The notes under the pieces: model-generated | Databases searched by the model: none | What the model was told of the DNA's origin: nothing | The model's input: only the letters and a program-made list of their open reading frames with translations | Shown: positions 34,373 through 44,355 of the stretch, piece after piece | How positions within the stretch are numbered: position 1 is the stretch's first letter | How the letters are laid out: each line of letters opens with the position of its first letter | DNA from: Ilyonectria destructans | Lineage: Eukaryota > Ascomycota > Sordariomycetes > Hypocreales > Nectriaceae | DNA: 64,000 nucleotides | Reading direction: 5' to 3' | NCBI GenBank assembly: GCA_020740775.1 | Contig: JAHEWK010000009.1 | Coordinates: 2,790,001 to 2,854,000, forward strand | Translations under genes and position numbers: made by a program

Positions 34373-37300
34373 ATGCCGGCGCCGATACTGCACGTGCTCT
34401 ATGCCGGGCGTGGCGATGCCATGATCCTCGAGTGCGACAACCCAGACGTACCTGCGAGCCGGATATTCATCCTCGTCGATGGCGGCCCCAGGAACTACCA
34501 TTCGGGGGGGAAAGCTGGCGAGGCTCCCTATCACCGCTATCTCTGGTCTGCTTGCCAGGATCTGTTGCCCCAGGATGGCTTCGCTGGCGTTATCATCTCT
34601 CATCCTCATGAAGACCACTACGGAGGCTACATGGAAAACTTACTTGCCAACGGCACTCCCCCCATGCTCACTCTCTTCGTACCCAACAATGAAACTTCGA
34701 ACGACGATGATACACGGCACATCTCGACCCGTATGCAAGGGCTGGACAGAACGCAAGGATTCCTTCCTCCTGGCGACGCTTTTGCCCCATATTTGATCTC
34801 TCCAGTAAAGCCCATCTTCCCAGCGATACCGCGAATTAAATACTACTATAACAAGGACGACACCCGGCTAGGGAATGGCCAAGGCCAGTTAAACGACAAC
34901 CTCGACATAAACGAACGCAGCATTCTCATGTACACCAAGACGCCCGGGGTAGCCGACGAAATGGGCATCTTCTTCACAGGGGACAATAACGCTGATACAA
35001 TTTTCCGTGAAATGGGAGTCGAGTTCGATACTCAGGAGCAGCGCCGGTTTGCAATCTACAAAATCCAGCACCACGGCAGCATCTTCGAAAACCAGATGAA
35101 CTTCTATGCCCCTATGTTCTATCACAACCTGGGGGCTGTGGCCTTTGCTTATGCTCTATTAAATGCTGTGATCAACAGGGAATTCTTCACCAGCCCCAAG
35201 GATGAGCCGTCAGTCAAGTACGCCGCCCGTGAGTTTCATTCCATTCTCAAAAATGGCCTGCACGAGGCTACGAACGACCATAGCAAGACGCAGGCGTACT
35301 ACGAGCAGCTCGACGCCATGGTCAAGAGTGTCCAACAGAACCAGCTGGAGACCCTGGGTCCCAAGCCAACCCCTGGTCAGGAGGACACGTTTATTAAATT
35401 GCCTCAGCCGGAGCCGGCCCATCCTCTCATCACTGGGCAGCCTCTAGATCCAGACCCGGCCGCTCTTCTCACCCAGCTTGACAACGCCCTCAGTCACGCA
35501 AACATGCCAAATCGTGCGTTGTGGGCAAAGTACAGAAGCAATACTACGGCTGATCTCATGACATACCTGCAAGTCCGCAACATCAAGAATTTCTACCTGA
35601 CCTTCAAAGCGGATGTCTACGTCATCAGCGCCAACTTCAGGTATAGCCACCCGCGATGCGAGACGCTCTTCGGACTAGCTCTAGCAGTGCAGCAGCAAAA
35701 CCGAGCTGCTCGGTTGTACGTGACAAATGCTAAGAGCATTTACACCGAGGGTCTTGAGCAGCTGTCGTGGTTGATGAACGCCGACTCGGTAGGCACCTTG
35801 TTCCATGGTGACTTTCTCCAGGTGTCGTATCTCAGCCATGGGACTTATATCTCTCTGGATGGTACGTCCCAGGGAATAAACAGTACAGTCTTCAATATTG
35901 AGAGAGACCTTCACCACGTGACGCAAACCATCAACTTTGCGCTTGATGATGCGGCATGGAAAAATAGTTTGCATGACCGGCTGGAGAGGAACCCACAGGT
36001 CGCCCTGTTGAAGACGGCAAGGTGTCAGGTACAGTTCCTTAACAACCTCAACGACCCAACCTCGCTGCGTTGTCTATATCCGACCTATGCCAACGGCGGC
36101 ATGGGTATCAATTGGAACTTTACCGCCGTGGGCCAACCCACCCAGAGCTTCTGGGTAGACCTGGACACAGCCAACCTCGCCACCGTGGGCCAACGTACGA
36201 TTCGTTGTCGTGTTGAGAGGTTCGGGGCCATCTTCGAGGACTTTGTATGCGAGTCGGCAGGGACGAATGCCGCTAATTCGCCGCTGTGGCACATCAAAGA
36301 CATGAATGTCACCCAGACTTTCTACTACGATCCTGCTACCGGGGTTGACTTTGGCCCAAACCCGAATCAATATCCATTGGTTCCGTTTCTGTTTGAGCAA
36401 TTACCAAACGAACCTGTCATTGCGGCTGCTGGTGAAGTTGCCACTGCTCTTGTAACCCAAAACTTTCAGGCTGAGGATACCGCGGCAGACGAAATCGAGG
36501 CAATGGCTGAAGCCCCGGGGACTGGTCAGGAGGAGCCTCTCACGGCCATCCCTGCACTGGCTCTTTTTGATGCTGTCACTCCCTCCAGTCCTCCAGCGCC
36601 TGCAACCATCATCCCAGTCTCCAGTCCTCCGGCGTCTGTAACCAGCAACTCAACCTCGAGTCCTGAGTCTTCCCTTGGCCAGGCGTTCAAGGATCTTGGC
36701 GACGCCATCGCTGCGACGGAGAATCCCGACATCATCCAGACCCTGAGCCTGCTCTTTGGAGATAGTTCTCTCTTATCAGCCACTCTTGGTAAACTCCCAC
36801 AAGTCATCCTCGAGGCCGGATTCACAAATCTGACAGTTGACCTGGATCGGTCTACTGCCACCATGGCGACCCGTCCGATTGTCGGCCAAGTTATTGACAG
36901 TGCTGTTTTGGTCTGTCAGCTCGACCCAGATGATAAAGACGCCAAGTGGCCTGTCAGCATCAGCATGGCAGGCTTCGAATTCACCTTGAGCAGCATAACC
37001 GTCAATGTGGACAAGTGCCAGACTTCGCAGGTCACCATCTCGGTTGAATCGGGAACGTCACTATTGAAGGCAGACAAGACAAGTCTGGAGCTAGACATGA
37101 CATGGAGCTCTTCCAAGGCCGAGTCCGAGATCTCGTTCACGGCGAGCGTCACCTCCGTCGAGGATCTAGTTACCGCCTTCACTGAATCTACCACTGATAG
37201 CGATGGCATTCTCCAAGCTGAAATTCCTCTCATGACAAAGGCTTCGGGTGCCAACGCCGCGCCCTCTTTGGGCAGTACGACGGCGCCAATGAATGAAATC

Positions 37301-40300
37301 GGATTTTCCCTCCTTCAGCCGGTTGACCGGGTTTCTCAGTACGAGCTGGCCGACATCTGGGTCAAAACAGAGTTTCCAGACTGGACGGACTTTCTGCCCC
37401 TACCGGACAAGTTCAAGGATATCCAAGGCGTCGCGGTCGTACGAGTCGAGAATCCTCTACAGGCGGGATCTAGGCGTCTGGCAGCGGCTATCCGTATCCT
37501 CATACCCGTCCCGAACAAGACAGGAAGCAACATCACGGCCGATTTCTGTGCCACGCCTCTGACCCGGGTGGGTGACTACGACTACCGATTCCGCATCCTC
37601 GGCACCAGTGCGGGTGTGACCATGTCCGATATCTCTGCCGCCATTGGCATGGAGGACGTGTCGAGCCAGATCACCGACGCCGTCCCGGGATTGCAAGAAA
37701 TGGTCGACACAGTCATGATTCAAGAAGTCGGTGTCTCTATCGACCAAACAGGCAATGCGTGGACGTTTCAAGAATGGAGCGTTGATCTATACGTCCCCTT
37801 CTTCGCCATCATTTCCGGATCCTTGATCCTTTCCGACGCCCAGCTCAAAATGTCAAAGTCCCAGGATGGCCATCTCGCAGCAATGGGAGAGGCAGTGTTT
37901 CGGAACCCGACGCTCGAGAAGGAAGCCCAGGTATCTCTTGGACTACCAACGACGGAGAAACCTGGCTACATTACCTTGGCCGCCCCTGGTGGTCTTAGTC
38001 TCGCCGACGTTTTTGCTACGTTTGGGCTTGGCGACGTGTCTGATGTTCCAATCGTCGGTACCATCGCCACGGCCGAGATTACCTACTGCAGTGCCAAGTT
38101 TCAAAAGCCAACTTCGTCATCAGGAGGGGTTGAGATTTCCTCCTTTGACGTCAGCTTCCGAGAGCCCAGTCTCACCCTCGGACCCATCAAGGTGCAGCAT
38201 CTTGAATTTTCCATGTCGTGGCGCCGTGGACAGAGTGCTCAGGCTGGAGGTCAGAGTGCTCAAGCTGGAACTCAGAGTGCTCAGGCTGGAGGTCAGCAGT
38301 CCGAATCGACTATTTGTTTCCAACTCTCAGCCCAGCTGGAAAATGTGGCCGCAATTGTGAGGATGGCGTACGACGGGGATAAGAAGACGCTCACCGGTTC
38401 CATCACGTCAAGTGCACAAGCACCACTAAAGATTCTAGATGCTCTGCAAGTCCTCGCACCGGGCGTCGATAGTGCCCTTCATACGTCGTTGGGCGGCTTA
38501 TCAATGAGGGCGGCGACCATATCGTTGGACGTTGAGACCATCCATCCCACTTCCTTTCATATCGACTTTGCTGATGACGCAGAGTTGAATCTCTCGTCAG
38601 CGACGGACAATGAGACGCTTGACTTGACGTCACTTCAGCTGGATTATACCACAATCGCCCAACAGCCTGCTGCTGGCAAGGGCACCGACTGGGAGCTCAC
38701 GATGAAGGCGACAGGCAAGGTCGGTTCCGGTACAGGGCAACTGGGTTCCGTTCTGGAATGGCTCTTGGGTAGCTCGATCGAAGGGGATCTCCCAGACTTC
38801 ATCACGGAGGCGACAGTTGACTTGGAAAACACATGGCTTGAAGTCTCATGCACTAAACAGAAGGGCATTGATGAATCTGTCTCTGTCCTGGCCGCGTCTT
38901 TCGACATTGGTTCACTGACGATCCAACTGGCCAAGATGCAAACGGAACCATCTTCGGATGCTAACCAGAGTGACACTGCGTCTGTGGCCTCTGCACAGGA
39001 GAAGGAGTCATCAGGATCGCCAGAGGATGAGACTCCACCGTCACCCAAGGCCGAAACTCCAGCTTCGCCAGAGGATGAGCCGTCAGAAGCAAACGCGAAA
39101 GAGACACCGGCGTCGACTACGAGCGAGACAACACCCGAATCAAAACCATCAGAGCCACAGGCAAAGTCCATCGTTCGGATTGCCGTAAGCAGCCTCCCAC
39201 GCCCACCACCACTACCACTTGTTGGTCAAATGGATCAGCCTTTCACTGTCGACTTCCGCTGGCTTGGCGAGGATCTATCGAGCGACGACATCAACATTCT
39301 CAATAGCTCAGTCACATTTCAGAGCAATCCGTTTCCACTGGAAGACGATGCCAGTGGCGTCAATCAAGGTGTGGCATGCGGAAAGGGCGTATCGTTCATG
39401 TTGCTTGAAGATGGCAAACCCATCATTTCATCCCAGCCCCAAGTCTCGACACCAAGCGCTCCAGAGAAATCAACAAACACAGAAGCAGATTCCAATACAG
39501 ACAACCCAGACGCACAAAAGTCTAGCCCGGAGCAAGCAAGTTCAGAGCCTGAATCTTCCGGCACAGCACAGCTTGAACAGCCCAGCTCAGAGCAGCCTGC
39601 GCAGGATTCCACACCGGAAGAGCCAACAACGATGAAGCCCTATGAGAAAAACATCAACGGTCTCTCAATCTCAAACATAGGAGTGGACTACAGCTCAGCA
39701 GATCAGAGCTTAGCGGTCAAGTTTAACGCCACGGCAATCCTCGGCCCCCTGACCGGCGAACTAGTCAACTTCGGGCTGACGGTCAAGATACCTTCCCCTG
39801 CGCAGGGTCAGACCCTGAGTCTCGCGGACTGGAACAACCTGGAGATCGGAGTGGATCTCGACGGGCTATCGCTTGGCATGACTGGAGATAGCCTTAGCGT
39901 TGCGGGCTTCCTACAACGCGTCGATACCACGTCGGTCCAGGGCTTTCAAGGTGGTTTGGAGGTGACGTTCGAGCCGTATGCTTTTACCGGCTTCGCGTCG
40001 TACGAGGATGTGGAAAAGGACGGCGAGAAGTTCATCTCCCTCATGCTCTACGCAATGCTAGAAGGGCCTATACTGAAAACGCCTCTCATTGAAATCCGGG
40101 GTATCAGTGGCGGGTTTGGTCTCGGCTCGCAGCTCACTGTACCGCAAGTGACGGATCTTCAAAGCTTCCCGTTTCTCATGGGCAGCGCCACTCCCAACGC
40201 AGTCGACATGTTCTCCACGCTTCAAGGGTCGAGTAGCAGTCCCTCCTACATCACCCAGGTCAATGGGGCGACATGGTTCGCTGTGGGAGTCCTAGGAACC

Positions 40301-41992
40301 GCGTGCGAAACGGTTGACATCTCGGCCGTACTTACACTCGCTCTTGGGCCTCAAGTCGACGAGATCGCCATCGTAGGCACAGCCACTGCTTCATTTCCTA
40401 GGGACCAGCCGCCCGACAACATCATGGCCTTCATCGAGCTCGACTTCTCAGCCAAGGCAGACATGACCCACGGCTATCTCTACGTGCAAGGCTCAATAGC
40501 GCCGACATCATTCCTTCTCAACAGCGATTGCCGTCCGACCGGAAGCTTCGTCGTAGCCTCCTGGTTCGACCCTAGCTTGCACGCTGGAGAATGGTGCATA
40601 AGCATTGGAGGATGGCACCCAGCATACGTACCTCCGCCTTACTACCCGAAGCCTCCAGTTCGACTCGGCGTGGCCTGGCGCTACAGCAGCGATCTCAACA
40701 TCACAGGAGAGGCCTACGCCGCCCTGACACCGGACGCACTCATGGCTGGGTCGGCACTCAACGCCCTCTTCAGCGTAGGGCCCGTCGGTGCCAGCTTTGA
40801 CTTCCGCGCCGACTTCATAGTGTATATGCATCCGCTACACTACGAAGCAGATGTCTACGTGTCGGCCAGCGTATGGTATGAGATTGACGCCTTCTTTGTC
40901 CACAAGAAGCTCAGCATCAGTCTCGGCGCTGACTTGTCGCTGAGCGGGCCGCCATTTGCAGGGTGCGTCAGTTTCGACGTCGCCATCACGACGATCCGAG
41001 TTCGCTTTGGTGATCAGCAAACAGCCCAGACTGCCGCGCTGTCCCTGAGCGACTTCATTGCCGTGTGCATGAAAAAGGGAAACACAGACAACCAAACTGA
41101 GCCAGAGTCGGACCATGTGCTGTCGCTCAACGCCGGCGGGATTCCCGGCACAGTTGCGGCCACGGCGGCACAAACGCCCAGCACAATGTGGAATGTCCGG
41201 GCATCAACTCTAGTCTTCAGCGTTGTGTCTCGCATACCCGCGTCGACAATCGACTTGACTGGCGGTACCGGGTCTTCAAGCCAGATCAATGGTCCTATCT
41301 TATCCCGTCCCATGCAACTCGCCGACTCTCCAGGGTTGACGGCACCGCTGACTGTTACCATTACTTCCCAAAAGACAAAAGCGCCTGTATCAGCGTGTCG
41401 CTACGAGACTATCCAGGAAAACGTGCCTGCGTCACTCTGGGGCGCATACGACTCCGACAACAGCGCCATGCTCGACGGTGCGAGCCGGGAGGCCACGCTG
41501 AACCATGTCACCGGGCTACGTATCTCGCCTCCTGCATCTGAATGGTCAATCAACAACCCCAAGGTCATGTCTCTCAGCCAACTCGACCCTCCTGTGTCTA
41601 TCCCGGTCAACTTCCAGACGGATATCACACGAGATGCAAACTTGGACGCTCGCGCGCGGATCGATGACGGGGGAGAAGAGGACTTTGCCTGTGCACGTCA
41701 AGCCTTTACCGGACAGGGCGGAGATGACAGCAGTAACGATGGCAGTAGTGCCGACGGTAGTAGCACTGGTGGCCAGGAAGCAAAGGTAATCCAGTCACGC
41801 AACGACCTAAGGAAGCTGGTGTTGAACCAGTGGGCGCTATGTCGTGGACAGACGAACACTGCTGGTTCCACGTCCGCAGGCCAGGGAATTGCCCCCAGCC
41901 TGGCGGATCAGGTTCAATATTCGGTGCCGCAGACGTATGTTGAGGGTCTGGACGGCTTTTGTCGCGTCGCTCCGAGGGTTACGGTAGCGTAG
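34373..41992 (+). CDS. Giant protein C (2539 aa): metallo-beta-lactamase domain fused to DUF6603-like beta region
   Basis: A single exon from ATG 34373 (MPAPILHVLYAGRGDAMILE). Residues 1-300 form a ComEC/Rec2-like metallo-beta-lactamase domain: ILVDGG (33-38), SHPHEDHYGG (76-85; His77, His79, Asp81, His82), FTGDN (201-205; Asp204) and KIQHHGS (230-236). The metal ligands look complete, so hydrolase activity, perhaps on a phosphodiester, is possible. Later parts are repeated beta-rich modules split by Pro/Ser/Glu linkers near residues 740-760, 1520-1600 and 1700-1750. Around residues 1760-2250 the sequence matches my memory of DUF6603: GISGGFGLGS, SIGGWHPAYVPPPYYPKPPVRLG, ALTPDALMAGSAL. There is no signal peptide. 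The gene points toward D and shares no promoter with B. Function unknown. Confidence 0.85.
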   Translation: MPAPILHVLYAGRGDAMILECDNPDVPASRIFILVDGGPRNYHSGGKAGEAPYHRYLWSACQDLLPQDGFAGVIISHPHEDHYGGYMENLLANGTPPMLTLFVPNNETSNDDDTRHISTRMQGLDRTQGFLPPGDAFAPYLISPVKPIFPAIPRIKYYYNKDDTRLGNGQGQLNDNLDINERSILMYTKTPGVADEMGIFFTGDNNADTIFREMGVEFDTQEQRRFAIYKIQHHGSIFENQMNFYAPMFYHNLGAVAFAYALLNAVINREFFTSPKDEPSVKYAAREFHSILKNGLHEATNDHSKTQAYYEQLDAMVKSVQQNQLETLGPKPTPGQEDTFIKLPQPEPAHPLITGQPLDPDPAALLTQLDNALSHANMPNRALWAKYRSNTTADLMTYLQVRNIKNFYLTFKADVYVISANFRYSHPRCETLFGLALAVQQQNRAARLYVTNAKSIYTEGLEQLSWLMNADSVGTLFHGDFLQVSYLSHGTYISLDGTSQGINSTVFNIERDLHHVTQTINFALDDAAWKNSLHDRLERNPQVALLKTARCQVQFLNNLNDPTSLRCLYPTYANGGMGINWNFTAVGQPTQSFWVDLDTANLATVGQRTIRCRVERFGAIFEDFVCESAGTNAANSPLWHIKDMNVTQTFYYDPATGVDFGPNPNQYPLVPFLFEQLPNEPVIAAAGEVATALVTQNFQAEDTAADEIEAMAEAPGTGQEEPLTAIPALALFDAVTPSSPPAPATIIPVSSPPASVTSNSTSSPESSLGQAFKDLGDAIAATENPDIIQTLSLLFGDSSLLSATLGKLPQVILEAGFTNLTVDLDRSTATMATRPIVGQVIDSAVLVCQLDPDDKDAKWPVSISMAGFEFTLSSITVNVDKCQTSQVTISVESGTSLLKADKTSLELDMTWSSSKAESEISFTASVTSVEDLVTAFTESTTDSDGILQAEIPLMTKASGANAAPSLGSTTAPMNEIGFSLLQPVDRVSQYELADIWVKTEFPDWTDFLPLPDKFKDIQGVAVVRVENPLQAGSRRLAAAIRILIPVPNKTGSNITADFCATPLTRVGDYDYRFRILGTSAGVTMSDISAAIGMEDVSSQITDAVPGLQEMVDTVMIQEVGVSIDQTGNAWTFQEWSVDLYVPFFAIISGSLILSDAQLKMSKSQDGHLAAMGEAVFRNPTLEKEAQVSLGLPTTEKPGYITLAAPGGLSLADVFATFGLGDVSDVPIVGTIATAEITYCSAKFQKPTSSSGGVEISSFDVSFREPSLTLGPIKVQHLEFSMSWRRGQSAQAGGQSAQAGTQSAQAGGQQSESTICFQLSAQLENVAAIVRMAYDGDKKTLTGSITSSAQAPLKILDALQVLAPGVDSALHTSLGGLSMRAATISLDVETIHPTSFHIDFADDAELNLSSATDNETLDLTSLQLDYTTIAQQPAAGKGTDWELTMKATGKVGSGTGQLGSVLEWLLGSSIEGDLPDFITEATVDLENTWLEVSCTKQKGIDESVSVLAASFDIGSLTIQLAKMQTEPSSDANQSDTASVASAQEKESSGSPEDETPPSPKAETPASPEDEPSEANAKETPASTTSETTPESKPSEPQAKSIVRIAVSSLPRPPPLPLVGQMDQPFTVDFRWLGEDLSSDDINILNSSVTFQSNPFPLEDDASGVNQGVACGKGVSFMLLEDGKPIISSQPQVSTPSAPEKSTNTEADSNTDNPDAQKSSPEQASSEPESSGTAQLEQPSSEQPAQDSTPEEPTTMKPYEKNINGLSISNIGVDYSSADQSLAVKFNATAILGPLTGELVNFGLTVKIPSPAQGQTLSLADWNNLEIGVDLDGLSLGMTGDSLSVAGFLQRVDTTSVQGFQGGLEVTFEPYAFTGFASYEDVEKDGEKFISLMLYAMLEGPILKTPLIEIRGISGGFGLGSQLTVPQVTDLQSFPFLMGSATPNAVDMFSTLQGSSSSPSYITQVNGATWFAVGVLGTACETVDISAVLTLALGPQVDEIAIVGTATASFPRDQPPDNIMAFIELDFSAKADMTHGYLYVQGSIAPTSFLLNSDCRPTGSFVVASWFDPSLHAGEWCISIGGWHPAYVPPPYYPKPPVRLGVAWRYSSDLNITGEAYAALTPDALMAGSALNALFSVGPVGASFDFRADFIVYMHPLHYEADVYVSASVWYEIDAFFVHKKLSISLGADLSLSGPPFAGCVSFDVAITTIRVRFGDQQTAQTAALSLSDFIAVCMKKGNTDNQTEPESDHVLSLNAGGIPGTVAATAAQTPSTMWNVRASTLVFSVVSRIPASTIDLTGGTGSSSQINGPILSRPMQLADSPGLTAPLTVTITSQKTKAPVSACRYETIQENVPASLWGAYDSDNSAMLDGASREATLNHVTGLRISPPASEWSINNPKVMSLSQLDPPVSIPVNFQTDITRDANLDARARIDDGGEEDFACARQAFTGQGGDDSSNDGSSADGSSTGGQEAKVIQSRNDLRKLVLNQWALCRGQTNTAGSTSAGQGIAPSLADQVQYSVPQTYVEGLDGFCRVAPRVTVA
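38231..38293 (+). repeat. 21-bp coding repeat x3 inside gene C
   Basis: Three near-identical 21-bp units, CAGAGTGCTCAGGCTGGAGG plus T, encode QSAQAGG, QSAQAGT and QSAQAGG. It is a flexible linker prone to copy-number change without frameshift. Confidence 0.85.
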
Positions 41993-42210
41993 GTTGCCGA
42001 GATTATCACGGACTTGCAAAGGCATGTAGCATACTCCGGCGTTAGCTTATTAATTCACGGGTCGTGTCACGTTTCTGCGGTACCCATAACGAGTATTTTG
42101 AGCAAAGTTATCTCCATTTCCATCAAGCGCGATAGTCCAGGCGACGTGACATTCAGGTTATAGTTGAGCAACCCCCTGAGATTGATGACGATTGTCCCAG
42201 CTTTGCAAGT

Positions 42211-44355
42211 TTAGGACCCGACTGGTGTATAAGTTGCTATTGCCATTTCCCCGGACCAAAGCTTGAAGCAAACGTGATTTGCACCGCCGAATGTCATTCC
42301 AGCCATAGGCGACATTGCATCTACGAACGACTGTGTTGTCAAGGCCGTCGCTGGCCCCGGCGATGACCCCGGCGATGACGCGAGGCCCATCATCAACGAT
42401 CCGCTGGGGCTGACCCAAAACACGGTGACGTCTTCATCTGAGAACTCTGCCGTTACCCCGATACGGCTGTCTATCCGAGCAAAGGGAGCTGAGGTGATTT
42501 GCGTGCTACCGAAGCCGGTACTGCCGTCGTTTACCATGGCGCGGACAACGCCGGTGGGCGAGATGTAGAAGATCCATTTCAAGCGGCGGAAATGCTTTAC
42601 CGCGATGGATGAGTTTAGTAGTGCGCATCCATCTCCCCCTGGGGTCTGGAGGCTGACGCTCTCCCACATGTTGGTACCATTCTGGTTGACGCCCACCATA
42701 CCCATGACTGTGGTGTCCGGGGCGATCCACCATACGCTCAGGTTGTTGTTGTCTACACTTGAATCATAGGCGACATCTACCCCCGCAGCGATGTTGCTGG
42801 AAGGGGTAGCACTTCCTGCAGGTGCAATCTGGCTCTGCTCCCATACTGTATTGTTCGCCATGTTGTTGGCACACTCGACAGATCCGTCGGGCCCGATCCA
42901 ATACACCTGCACGCTTCCTGGTCCGCCAGGATAGTACCCAGATGTGACTTGACTCGCCGCCGCAAGGCCGGCACTGGTGTCGGCACTCCCGGCCGGTGCA
43001 ACTTCAGTTGCAATTTCCCAGATGGCAGGAACGCCGCTGGAGGGTTCATTGGCGAGAGTGGTGCCGAGGGTCTGGGCATGGTTGACTGAACCATCTGAGG
43101 AGATCCAGAACAGGTCCATCACGTCGGGAGCTGGAGAAACGGCGGCTACTGCTTCCATCAAGCATCCGACGGACGCACTGGTAAACTGCCAACTGCCCTT
43201 CTCCGTGTAATAATAGCTGCGTGAGGTAGAGATCCAAGACGACTTCCAGAAAACATCCGTACAATCACCGTGTGAGCCTATGTTGTTGCGCGAAACCGTT
43301 GCGATGGTGCTGTTTGGTGCTGCGTCCGATGGTGAGCAAGGAAGTCCCACGATAGCCGCGACCTGCTGCGAGAGGGCCGACGGAGAGGGCGTTTCAATGA
43401 CTGCGTGAGAGGCTGCCATGCTAGAGGGAGCGCGCATCATCCAGAAGCCTTCGGTCGCCTTGGCGTCGAGGATCCATTTGTATGACATCCAAAAATAGGG
43501 AGTGCCGTTGTTCAACATGCTCTTGACCAACAGACGATTCTTTTCGTGCTCAAAGCCGACAACCAGGCCAACACTGATTTGATAGTTCTTTACTGGATCC
43601 GGGCCAACAGCCGCGCGTTTGGCAGGTATCATCGCAATGGTAGGGTAGCCATCGTCCCCGGTTGCTGGCGGCGTGGTCTCAAAGGTCGGCCAGTAGAAGT
43701 GAAAAGCAAATATGACCGGCATGCCCTCGGTCAGACACTCCCGTATGTGAAGGAGAGTGATCTGGCTCTCTGCCTTGAAGTCCGTGGGGGTCTCGGCGTT
43801 CTTGGTCTCAGCACTCGGCGGAGAATCAAGACGGTAGCTGTTGAATGCGGGAGTGTTACTAGCCTCGGCGTAAATGCTGGCATCGGGCGTGTTGTTTATT
43901 CCCACGGTGACACTACCCAGCCGCGGAAAGTCTTGGACTTCCCATGGGTATTGGGTCTCTGACACAAGGCCAAAGGAGTTGATGCCCTGTATGGCGTTGC
44001 GAATTGTCACGCCGGAATCCGCTATCCCATTCGGCCATACAACCTGGCCTCCCTTAGAGTCACCCATGAGACCAAGAGCTCTACCATTGTAGTACATGAA
44101 AAGGCGAGATGGCGGCGACGGGATAGTATCATACTTGACAACGGACTGGAGGTACGCGACAGCGACGGCGAGAGCATCGACCACACACGACCCGGTCAGA
44201 GCCAAGTCGCTCTGAAAGTATGTGGGGTTGTCTTTCAAAAGATTAGCCCCAGTCATATCGCTGTGATGTATCTTGGTGCCCTGGTAGGTATAGGGCGCAT
44301 CGTTGGCATTGTAGCCGTCGGGCTGGTAGCCCCAGTTTGTAGCAGCGCCGGCCAT
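42211..44355 (-). CDS. Protein D (714 aa): inactive-looking papain-fold domain fused to fucose-lectin-like propeller
   Basis: A single exon from ATG 44355 (MAGAATNWGYQPDGYNA). Residues 45-310 resemble C1-type (papain-like) peptidases: LTGSCVVDALAVAVAYLQ places Cys57 at the nucleophile site, followed by SRLFMYYNGRALG, GVTIRNAIQGINSFGLVSE and ECLTEGMPVIFAFHFYWP. The usual GGHAV histidine site reads QISVGLVVGFEHE, the NSWG asparagine site reads SMLN, and the oxyanion Gln is not at its usual spacing, so catalysis is doubtful. Residues 345-714 carry repeated VFW.S..G.V units such as QVYWIGPDGSVECA and SVWWIAPDTTVMG with EVAPAGSA, like fungal fucose-specific lectin propellers. There is no signal peptide. 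It is convergent with gene C, 218 bp apart. The likely role is glycan binding; the partner is unknown. Confidence 0.8.
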   Translation of the reverse strand: MAGAATNWGYQPDGYNANDAPYTYQGTKIHHSDMTGANLLKDNPTYFQSDLALTGSCVVDALAVAVAYLQSVVKYDTIPSPPSRLFMYYNGRALGLMGDSKGGQVVWPNGIADSGVTIRNAIQGINSFGLVSETQYPWEVQDFPRLGSVTVGINNTPDASIYAEASNTPAFNSYRLDSPPSAETKNAETPTDFKAESQITLLHIRECLTEGMPVIFAFHFYWPTFETTPPATGDDGYPTIAMIPAKRAAVGPDPVKNYQISVGLVVGFEHEKNRLLVKSMLNNGTPYFWMSYKWILDAKATEGFWMMRAPSSMAASHAVIETPSPSALSQQVAAIVGLPCSPSDAAPNSTIATVSRNNIGSHGDCTDVFWKSSWISTSRSYYYTEKGSWQFTSASVGCLMEAVAAVSPAPDVMDLFWISSDGSVNHAQTLGTTLANEPSSGVPAIWEIATEVAPAGSADTSAGLAAASQVTSGYYPGGPGSVQVYWIGPDGSVECANNMANNTVWEQSQIAPAGSATPSSNIAAGVDVAYDSSVDNNNLSVWWIAPDTTVMGMVGVNQNGTNMWESVSLQTPGGDGCALLNSSIAVKHFRRLKWIFYISPTGVVRAMVNDGSTGFGSTQITSAPFARIDSRIGVTAEFSDEDVTVFWVSPSGSLMMGLASSPGSSPGPATALTTQSFVDAMSPMAGMTFGGANHVCFKLWSGEMAIATYTPVGS

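Noticed and set aside
25242..44355. Contractile-injection, CRISPR or restriction system reading of the four-gene block
   Set aside because: No sheath, baseplate, ATPase, nuclease or repeat-spacer features are visible. The only enzyme domain is the MBL fold.
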